Shown here: one piece after another, positions 55,871 to 64,000 of the stretch
How positions within the stretch are numbered: position 1 is the first letter of the stretch
Layout of the letters: every line of letters starts with the position of its first letter
Source: Podaxis mareebaensis
Lineage: Eukaryota; Basidiomycota; Agaricomycetes; Agaricales; Agaricaceae
Assembly (NCBI GenBank): GCA_018524725.1
Contig: JAEUWP010000316.1
Span: 62,001-126,000 of the forward strand
DNA length: 64,000 nt
Reading direction: 5' to 3'
Program-made: the position numbers and the translations under genes
Notes under the pieces: generated by a model
What the model saw: the letters and a program-made list of their open reading frames with translations, nothing else
Told to the model about the DNA's origin: nothing
The model's database searches: none

Positions 55871-58017
55871 CTACGTCGACATCGCAACAAAAGCATTGAA
55901 ATTATACACACCCGGCCTCGCTTCAAACCGATACCCAACAGGTGTACACTCCGCGACCACTTCCTCATCTCTAACCATAGCCACTTTCATCCCGCCACTA
56001 GGCTTCAACGGACACGAAAGCTTCGTCATGCCCTCCTGGACTTCAAACTCCTGCATATCCGTTCTCGAGTCGTTGGTATATATTTCAACTTTGGCCGGAC
56101 TGGTGGTGAATACGACCACCCACATCATGTCGTCAGTCTGTAAAACAAGAATTTTAAAAATAAGTTATGCGTGGGTGATGCGGAGGAAAGGCGTACGAGT
56201 TCCCAGTTGGCTGGACGAGGAACTTCTTCATTGGCTTCAGCATCCTTCGGGTGGGGACGAGCCCAGGCGAATATTCGGTCGCGTTCTATCTCGGGGTATA
56301 TTCCATCTTTGAACGCACGAGCGAAGTAGCTGTTAAGGTGGAACCAGGGTTCGTGTGGGTAGCCGTCGACCCAAGCTTCAGAGTTTGGCTGGGCGCCCTA
56401 AGCGCAGTTAATACGTGCATATATGCGTAATCTTAGTATGAACACGCACTTTGATAGGTCCTATGTAATGAGACTCGCCATAATCTAGACAGGTTCAAGC
56501 GTTAGTACCAGGTTGTTACTCCAAATAATTTGAACATGCCATTCCACGAAATGACCTGGACAAAATCAATGCGATCCCGCATTTCAATTAACTGTTCCCA
56601 ACGTCGGACAAATAGCCAATCATCACTTCTGTATATCCACTGAAGCCCGATCAACCAAGCATCCAAACCACGTTAACGCTAACGACTCACATTTTTATTC
56701 CAACTCTTGGGGCCATAGTGCTGTATAACGCAGTTGAGGGTCAGGTGAAGGTCGCACAGAAGCCCAAAGAACGCACGGTGAAGAACCAAGGGGATACAGC
56801 AGCCATGAAGCTCTTATTCTCACACAAGTGCCGCAGGTGTTGCAGGTCAGAGTCGAGCTTGGGGTGATCGATCTCCGTACGGGGAGCCGATGGTGTGAGG
56901 TGGACAGGCCAACCGCCGTTCCACTAGAGATAGATTAGCTTCTGCGTGACGGCTCGCGAAGTTCGAGGCTCACATTGAAAACACCATCAAGAGATGAGAT
57001 ATTAGGATACTTGGCGGGATTCACAAAGAATGCAGGTATAAGGTCAATCTGAATGTGAAAGAGGTGAGGAATAGGATCAAAAGGTTAGGCGGGACGCGCT
57101 TACAGGTGTGATCGTTGACAACTCTCGTTTCAGATACGACCACCCGTCCTCCATCCTATGCTGTCCATAAAGACACTGCTCTCCCGAGAAAGTCGAAACG
57201 ACAACTCTCCCAGAACGTGGGTGCTTGAACATGCGCGAATGCTTCCCGAACAAAGACAGGTACGAAGCCAAGTACCGGACATCTTGTGGTGAATGTCCTG
57301 GAATCGACCTAGACGCTCAGCGCATGAGCAGCAAACACAAGCCGAAGGAGAGTGGAACACACGTCATGTCAAAACTAAAGAAAAGTTTGAACTTGTTCTC
57401 TTCCGGGAGACCTCCAGCGGCCTTGAAACAATCCACCACACGATCTTTCTGCCATTCCTCCACTCCCACATTGAGCACAAATCCATCACTGTCGCAAATG
57501 AGTAATCCAAGACATTTCCACATAGAAATTGAAAACATACACCTCGCCCTCACTCGCAAGCTTGAGATCCTCAAACCAGTCCTCCTCGGTATATGGCTTC
57601 GTCAAGTTTCAACACATGGTCATGTCACATCCACCAACACAACACGCACATAGGTGTTTCCAACCATAAAACTAGTAAAAATCTCATCAACAACGCGCTG
57701 GAAGATAAAGGAAAAAGCAAGACATACTGAGCGAAAACAAACTTTTCCTGCTCATCCAACCGCATCAAAGATCCCTGCAACCTCAACGCATCCAAATCCA
57801 AATCCAACATAACACGCGACTGTGTCCAATTTACTCCAACCCCGGTATGAACGCGTCGCCCCCTGGGAGTCCCACCCTGGGACGAAGAAGAGCGCGTCGC
57901 GGACCTAGTCATGGTCATAGGAGCATTCGAGTCGCTATTTTCGGATGGAGATTCCAAGAGCTGCGACAAGGTCATGATCTTGCAGGGTGGGAGGGTTATT
58001 TCATTTGGGCTCGTCAT
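55871..58017 (-). CDS. Glycoside hydrolase family 71, alpha-1,3-glucanase (mutanase)
   Basis: Twelve exons give 517 aa: 58017-57728, 57671-57650, 57596-57541, 57488-57363, 57308-57104, 57048-56974, 56923-56777, 56720-56691, 56639-56540, 56484-56450, 56397-56197 and 56137-55871. GH71 signatures appear in order: VFAHFMVGNTYPYTEEDW, DGFVLNVG, FKLFFSFDMTSIPG, VVVSTFSGE, LIPAFFVNP, LDGVFNWNGGWP, FMAAVSPWFFTHYGPKSWNKN, DFVQVISWNDYGESHYIGP, WFHLNSYFARAF, RIFAWARPHP, and the beta-sandwich end (WVVVFTTSPAKVEI, YNFNAF). The enzyme cleaves alpha-1,3-glucan of fungal walls. No signal peptide is visible: the first 95 residues are polar and Ser/Arg-rich. The intron at 56539-56487 is GC-AG. Confidence 0.88.
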
Positions 58018-58746
58018 TGTCGAGTCGAGAGGAGGGCTTGAACAAAATGGGGCGGGGTGAATTGAGGTTTAAGACCTAAAGCGTGCAGAGAATGTCTCAG
58101 AGTGTTGTGGGCGCATGTGGTCTCTGGCTCAGACGTATTTTGCAAAGAGGGTCAAGTGGAACATAACGCATGCGTGTCGTTGACGCGCACAATCGGCGAC
58201 ATTTATATCAGATAAGATTAAACATAGCGCTGATCACTCTTCTGGGCTGCATTTTCGGATCGACTAGATCGATCCACAGAATGGAGCATCGCAAGGTTAT
58301 ATCTACAAGTTGAAAAATGAACCACTTACCTATACTTCCGCCCAAAAGAACTCAGGCCATTAGCGAAGAATAAAGAAGTATCATAGATGAAGGATAACAT
58401 AGGCTATATACAATAAATGAGAGAATGAGGGTAAGCGTATGAATGCAATCAAAGGAGATCGTTCCAGCGATCGAGGCATAGATGGGTACACCGATATTGA
58501 AATTCATCTCTAGATCTATATAAAGCACATCGATCGTGAAGGCAATCGATCAGAAAAAGTCAAGGTGCCTAAGCTTCAAAAGTCACGATTCCAGAGACTC
58601 AGGCCGCCAACGAACCACACTCACCTCTCCACAAGCTTGAGAAAGCAGGCCACCATCGTTTCTCCTACCCGACTTTTCCCATACGCCTTCGTCCTCCCTC
58701 CCACGAGCCATCAACAACTCGCACGGAGGACGAAGAACACCAGGGT
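58018..58746. other. Intergenic, no supported gene
   Basis: Promoter side of GH71 and 3' flank of the NTF2-like gene. Nothing recognisable beyond that. Confidence 0.5.
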
Positions 58747-59796
58747 TCAGACTCCGCTATATTTATCCCTAGTGTATGGGTTGTACGAAGACGGATACCC
58801 CTGACTCGATCGTGTGTACGAATACGCCTGTCCTTGTGCTCCCAGCGATGTCGAAATCGATCCGTACCTACGCGTCGAAGTCGGGGAATGCCCCTGTCCC
58901 TGTCCCTGTCCTTGTGACCTCGAGGACGAAATTCCTTGGGCCGGAAAAGGACTCGGATAACCATATGTATACCCCGACGACGACGATGATCCGTGCGCCA
59001 TCTGCGTTGGTTGTCCGAGGACTCCTGGGTGACCTCCCTGACTCAAGCTCCGCATCTTCCTCCGCCTATCTTTCTTCCACTCCCCCCTCCTCTGCATTCG
59101 CTGCTCCGCAACAAGCTGTTGATTTTCTTTTATCCATTGCCGTTCCTCCTTGAACCAGGCCTTCGTAGAAAGACTGTCTACGAATTCTTTCACATTGACC
59201 ATCTTTGGTAACGCGTCTGACGGCCAGTTGCCCCCGTCTGTACCGTATTTTCTCAAGTCCCGCGAACTGATTTTGTCAAAGTGGATGATCAAGACGACTT
59301 CACTGTTGAAGCTTCTCTGTGATCTCCCTTTCCAGGCTGTGATACCCTATGGAGACGAGCAATGAACAGCGTGAACAACATACCACATACATAGAATTCT
59401 ACCTGAAAGGTCATCTTGTGGTTTTCCTCAATGACTTCATGTATGCTGACCTATGGGCGACACGATAAGCTGCCGTCATCCCCCCATCAAAGGGTGCCAA
59501 GAAACACGACAATGCCAACTCACCCTAAACTCGGTAATCATCTCCGTAATATCATCCAAATAACCAAGATACTGATCATAGCCCAGAACAGGCCTCTGCA
59601 AGCTAGAGGGCAAAATGGAATGGACGAGTTTGGGATCAAAGACCTCAGTGACGGTATCAAAGTCCATAGCATTGAGAGCACTGGTATATCTCAAGAAGGC
59701 GGCAAGGTAGGGTGACTTTTCCCTCGGGGTGATGTACCCTTCGTTTTCTGGTTCGAAACCACGCTGGACGCGAGGCGGGGGCGGAGACGGGTTCAT
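58747..59796 (-). CDS. NTF2/SnoaL-like fold protein with disordered tail
   Basis: Exons 59796-59524, 59450-59403 and 59346-58747 give 306 aa. The N-terminal half has the cone-fold pattern of NTF2-like proteins: YLAAFLRYTSALNAMDFDTV, EVFDPKLVHSILPSSL, GYDQYLGYLDDITEMI, then EVIEENHKMTFQ and NSEVVLIIHFDK. The second half carries a basic helix (RQWIKENQQLVAEQRMQRRG, then KKDRRRKMRS) and a Ser/Gly/Gln/Tyr-rich tail (SSSSSGYTYGYPSP, GQGQGQGHSP). The core is a domain recurrent in basidiomycetes, without known activity. The start at 59796 is the first ATG in the frame. Confidence 0.72.
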
Positions 59797-59981
59797 GGGG
59801 CGCAAGGTCAGACGGAGATGGCGTCGGGATAGAAGGTGGAGGAAAGCGTCAGAAAACGTGACTGTGCTTTAAAAGAGGATCTGAATGATGTTTATCGATC
59901 GGCCATGTGGGGATGCGGGGCCCAATAGCAGAACAGAGAACAGTGGCTGAAGAGGCATGATGTCATTGCACGTGGTACTCC

Positions 59982-61570
59982 TCAGATAACATACACTTTC
60001 TCTTCTTCCAGCGAATATCGCTCTAGCTCTTTGAAATAGTCTCGCATTGCCGCTCGTTCTTTCGACACCTGTAGTCTATCAGTAGTAATCAACATAGTTT
60101 CAATCAAACACCCACTTCTTTCTTGACCTGCGTAGGTTTCTCGTCACTCGCCTTCTTGCTTCTCGTCTTTGGCTTCCGTGCATTTTGACGGGGCTTAGGG
60201 GCTTCATCAGGGGCTTCATCCTTCTTGGCCCTCTTCCGCCGGCGTTTCGGAAGCCGATCAACAAGTCTCTGCGCAAACTCGAGAGGATCGCTTGGTGTTT
60301 GGCTATCCTTTCTCCTCTTATCTCTCGTCTTCTTCTGAGGTAACGGCGTTGATTCTTCCACCTGTTTCCCCTTTGCCCTCGATCGAAGAACGCGGTGCGT
60401 AACCTCCGTGACCGTCTCGTTCCCATCTTCCTCCACCTCCTTCTCCTTCCCCTCTTTCCCTGACTCTACCTCGTGAACGCCATCAGAATGACCGGTGGTA
60501 CTCCGAACAAAATCGCTTCGATCTTGTGTCGTGTAATCCTTCACCCAGGATTCTCGAACCTTGAGGGGCGAAGGTGAACTTGGCAACGACTCCGTCCGCG
60601 GACTGAAAAGTAACTCTTCCTGCTCCTTCCCCTTTCCTAAGGCACTCATCCGCCGCTTCCGTTTCTTCTTATGTGGTGTCGGAGGCGTAGCGCAAGGCGA
60701 GATCATCTCTTCTTCCTCATCATCAGCTTCCACCGCGACGCTGAGATCAAGCTTAAGAGGGGACGTAGCAGGAACAAGGATCAACCCTCCCGCTTCCCTC
60801 TCCCCAGCTTCCTTACTCGACCCGACACGGGCATCGCGTTCTGCCTTGAGTTCCCTCTCAACGGCAAAGAACCCAAAAGGATCCGAATTACGCGCAGGCT
60901 CCGTACCATCCGAAGCTACAGGCAAGTCTTCCTGTTCCTCCGGCACGATATCCTCCCAGACTTCATGCCGCGGTTGCACATCCTGCACAGGTTGCTCAAA
61001 GGATGTCGGTGGAGGAGGGGAGGACGGTGGTAACGATGAAGGGAATCGGGGATTATGCACCGGGGTTCGTTTCACCGACGATGCAAGGTTCAAAGGCGTT
61101 GGGGACACTTCGCGATATCCGAGTCTGACGCGTTTCCTCCTCTTTGAACCGCCACCCACCTCAGAGGGTCGGTTGCCATGCAAAACAACAAGATCGGTAA
61201 TGTCCTGCAAAGGCCGTTGTTTCCTCTTCCTGCCTCTCACAGGCGCCTTCTCCTTCTCCTTCTCCTTCTCCTTCTCCTTCTCCTTCCCCTTCCGCACTGG
61301 CGCGGGCGCCCTATTCTCATCCACCTCCACATTCTCATCCTCGCCCTCCTTGTACTCCCGATTCTCTTTCAAAGATGATCCCACACTAACACTCGAATGC
61401 CGGTCCTTCACGGGGAGGACGGACGCAGAAGCAGAAGCCAGAGACGACTGGCTCGTATTCCTCTGATGCTGACTCGAGCTCAGAGACCTAATAGCGGAGG
61501 CGGTCGGGTCAGCCGTGGGGGAGACGGCTGCTTCCCATTGTTCACGCGTGACGTTTCTTGTTCGGGGCAT
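59982..61570 (-). CDS. Large basic disordered protein, probably nuclear
   Basis: Exons 61570-60116 and 60068-59982 give 513 aa. The start is MPRTRNVTREQWEAAV. The chain is low complexity with a (KE)n run near residues 94-108, nuclear-localisation-like clusters (RGRKRKQR, SKRRKRVRL, HKKKRKRRM, PKRRRKRAKK) and many SP/TP sites. The final exon is ordered and looks conserved (ERAAMRDYFKELERYSLEEEKVYVI), typical of short C-terminal motifs in basidiomycete chromatin proteins. No domain is named. The large plus-strand frame at 60561-61466 is its antisense shadow. Confidence 0.7.
61250..61293. repeat. CTTCTC hexamer repeat (coding, Lys-Glu run)
   Basis: About seven head-to-tail CTTCTC units inside the exon encode alternating K and E on the minus strand. 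Confidence 0.85.
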
Positions 61571-61845
61571 CGTCCCACGAACAAGGGAGGTTTCAACTGG
61601 GTTAGCGTGTGTGATAGATTGTGAGGTGATTTATCCAATAAGGGATGATGCGGTTGTGGATGCTGGTAGGTGTTTATTTGTGATAAGGAAGATAGAAGGA
61701 TCCGGGTTATCGACAGGGGTTTGTGCGTGGGAATGGACGCGGGAGTTTAATCAACGCGTTATATGTCATGTGATGACAACATTTGGAGCAGAATTTGAAA
61801 TACTGTCGACTCTCAGTCATAACCCATAGCACTATGTTCCATGTC
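61571..61845. other. Intergenic upstream of the basic protein gene
   Basis: No coding sequence; junction region between the gene's promoter and the LINE remnant. Confidence 0.4.
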
Positions 61846-61849
61846 CGGG

Positions 61850-63533
61850 GTATGGGGTATGATAGACAGAGCATTTCGCACAATGCCCACGGGTGGGATT
61901 GAAGCCATTGCAGGTCTCATCCCTATCCAACTCCACCTCTTCAAACTCACTAAGTGATGCTCTCTTTGCTTCCAAACACTTCCCCCCTCCCACCCTCTTA
62001 AAATTCTCACATGTGACATTGACCCTCTTGACATGTGCTCTACCAAAATCTGATCTACAGTGCTGGATTTTGTATCAGATGCCCAACTTGTCTCAGATCA
62101 ATTTAACTGCCTCCACTCCAGTGCCAAACCAGGCCAGCAACTTGTCAACCACTTTGATGCTCAAATTCATTTCCATCAATGTCCCTCCCCACTGATAATA
62201 ATATCAAAACTCAATATATACAATCTCTAAGTGTAGCTAGGGACTCTTCTTTCTCTTCTCCAGTTTCTCTTGTTGTTTCTTCTGATAGTTCCATTCTGAA
62301 TAATCCTCATCTCTCTGTCACTTCTGCTTTTCTCATCTTTGGCTCTTCTGCTTCTGACATTCTCTCTTCTTCTGTCTGCCCCTGTGGGGAAGTCACTTCC
62401 TCTGATTCTGAATCTTATGCTATTCATCTCAGTCTCTTTTCCTCCATATCTTTGGCAATTTCTCACAATTGTTCCTCTATCTCCTTTTTCACAGATTCTA
62501 TTTCATCTGCAAAACTACTTTTTAATTACAGCCCCCACAGTGCTCACAAGGATGCTTTAGCTGTCATTCCTCTTCTCTGAGAATAGTTGTCTTCCTCTCC
62601 CCTTAACAACATCCATTTCTGGTCAGTCCCCTTCTCTGAAAAATGGTCAGTTCATTTCCAAGTGCACAACCTTGCCAAGTCACTGCATATGCCTAATAAC
62701 CCATGGTTCCCCATCTACACATCTATTGGATACATTTGCAACTACTACACCAACAAATGCCTCATCCTCTGGAGACAGAAATTGAATGTACCCAAATACT
62801 ATGGCCATAATTGGCTCCACTTTACTAACCCTATAGACCAACCCCTGGAACCCAAATATGCCAAAGGCAGTACTTGGCTCTCAATGGGCCTTGGCATTGA
62901 CCCCAACTTATACACACACTTCACATGCTGTGTAACTGACCATGCATCTACTGGTGCCTTCAGATAGCACTTCTTCCTAGGGTGCTACATCACCTCCTGC
63001 CCATGTGGCAAGGAACTTGAAACCAGGGACCACATCATTCATCACTGTCACCTTTATCATTGACTTTTAAGTATTCATTCCAATATCTATTGGCTTGTTG
63101 AGTTCCTCTGAGAAAACCTGGCAGCTTTTTCCTTTGCTGACCAGATACAAGGACTAGTCACTTTTAAGGACTACAACACTCAACAGCTTACTTGATGAGA
63201 GAGGCTTACTCTACATGGCACTCCCAACATTCACTAAAGGGCCTCTTCCTTCTCTCATATGTACACTTGCCTCATAGTTAGCTCCCTCTTCCCATCTCTC
63301 TTCTTCTTCATCTTTCTCTCTCTCTTTCTCATTTGATTGAGTGTATAATATATTTTGTGTTAGTTGTCTCATTGCTAGCTCCCTCACTCCCATCCTCTTC
63401 TCTTTCTCTTTTCTTTTCTCTCTGTTTCTTTTTCTGTTTTTTCTTTCTTTTAGGCTTCAGTACTTGGGACTGCTATCATGCACCCATTTGTAGTAGCTAG
63501 TCTATTGCAATAAATGTTGATATTAAAAAAAAA
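61850..63533 (+). mobile_element. 3' part of a decayed non-LTR retrotransposon (LINE) with poly(A) tail
   Basis: Plus-strand frames, broken by stops and shifts, match the RNase H and C-terminal part of agaricomycete LINE polyproteins. RAFRTMPTGGIEAIAGLIPI is near 61866. An RNase H region (VSSDSSIL, FFTDSISSAKLL) lies at 62270-62530. The C-terminal part reads WLHFTNPIDQPLEPKYAKGSTWL, then SCPCGKELETRDHIIHHC near 63000, a zinc-finger-like end. The remaining 3' sequence is CT-rich and finishes with AATAAA at about 63511 and nine A at 63525-63533, as expected for target-primed insertion. The reverse transcriptase is absent, consistent with 5' truncation. Confidence 0.7.
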
Positions 63534-63535
63534 TG

Positions 63536-63850
63536 AGGCTGTTCCTATTCCACAGAACAATTGTCCACTTGATGAAGCTGAGATGATTGCATTTGAGCAC
63601 TAGCTGGTAACAATGCAGGATTCTAGATTTATGCTAGAAGGGTATAATATATGACATGGTGAATGGAATGGAGATTACCTACCCTATGAAGACATTCAAG
63701 TTGGAAGATGGAGAACTGTGTTATATATCAGTCTTACTCACTTCATCTGGTTGCCACACACTAAGGGTTGGGCATGAGGCCTCTATCTATTAGAGAGTAT
63801 TCTTGCTTTACAGTCCTGTGATTGAACTTGTGTATATATACACCACTCAC
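63536..63850 (+). mobile_element. Fragment of a second transposon-associated ORF
   Basis: Reads PIPQNNCPLDEAEMIAFEH, then GEWNGDYLPYEDIQVGRW, ISLTHFIWLPHTKGWA, with stops. The pattern of acidic start, DxYP-E, L--xxW-P---W resembles an accessory ORF I recall next to agaricomycete transposons. It begins right after the LINE poly(A), so the LINE may have inserted into this older element. Confidence 0.35.
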
Positions 63851-64000
63851 AATAACTTCATGCTTCTTAATTCTATTGTTCTTTTTCTCTTTACCTTCTA
63901 CATCTGAGTCACTCTTTTTTGTTACCCCCATGTCATCCATCTCTATTGATCAATTGCCCAAACTGCCTCTATGCCATCAGAAAGAATCAAAGGCCAAAGC
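63851..64000. other. Unassigned window end
   Basis: AT-rich sequence without a recognisable frame; probably more transposon debris cut by the window edge. Confidence 0.35.

Noticed and set aside
55806..56312. Plus-strand frame of 168 codons
   Set aside because: Overlaps the last GH71 exons, whose minus-strand reading has clear family motifs.
60561..61466. Plus-strand frame of 301 codons
   Set aside because: Antisense of the basic disordered protein; Ser/Phe repeats are the complement of Lys/Glu codons.

Overview
The window looks like nuclear DNA of a basidiomycete fungus, most likely an agaricomycete. Genes are broken by many short introns (about 50-76 nt, GT-AG plus several GC-AG). The content is typical of that group: an expanded BTB/POZ family, a CYP63-like P450, a GH71 alpha-1,3-glucanase, a membrane protein with an adhesin-like DUF7330-type ectodomain, small secreted cysteine-rich proteins and decayed non-LTR retrotransposons. 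I cannot name the species.

Layout. 0-1 kb: decayed transposon ORF. 1.9-10 kb: BTB genes (two plus-strand, two minus-strand), a conserved small membrane protein, and a tandem duplicate whose BTB copy is dead. 10.6-11.3 kb: a 98-aa secreted protein gene. 12.4-15.1 kb: an intact 17-exon CYP63-like P450. 15.2-16.9 kb: a gene in which two complete BTB modules are fused in frame, followed by BTB debris. 19.4-20.5 kb: a disordered protein. 22.7-25.5 kb: KRI1, a nucleolar ribosome-assembly factor. 25.8-28.4 kb: two related single-span membrane proteins. 28.5-29.5 kb: a probable mitochondrial membrane protein. 29.7-37 kb: four tandem minus-strand BTB genes that share an upstream block. 38.1-39.9 kb: a His-repeat membrane protein with a beta-rich ectodomain. 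40.3-41.5 kb: a gene fragment and a 99-aa secreted protein, paralogous to the one at 10.9 kb.

42.1-50.3 kb is the most unusual part. Microbial-type poly(ADP-ribose) glycohydrolase (PARG) sequences (one intact, two decayed) alternate with four single-CDS genes for 64-65-aa secreted peptides. The peptides share the fixed pattern C-x3-C-x6-C-x11-C-x2-C-C. Flanking sequences show that this is a serial segmental duplication, and in the oldest module the peptide gene appears to have been cut out.

50.6-61.6 kb holds single-copy genes: a polytopic membrane protein, an intron-containing tRNA-Gly(GCC), an F-box protein, GH71, an NTF2-like protein and a basic disordered nuclear protein. 61.8-64 kb is a decayed LINE 3' end with a poly(A) tail, followed by another transposon-type ORF fragment.

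Exon boundaries were placed by reading splice sites and frame by eye. Every spliced model given with a protein length closes in frame, but none has been checked against RNA.
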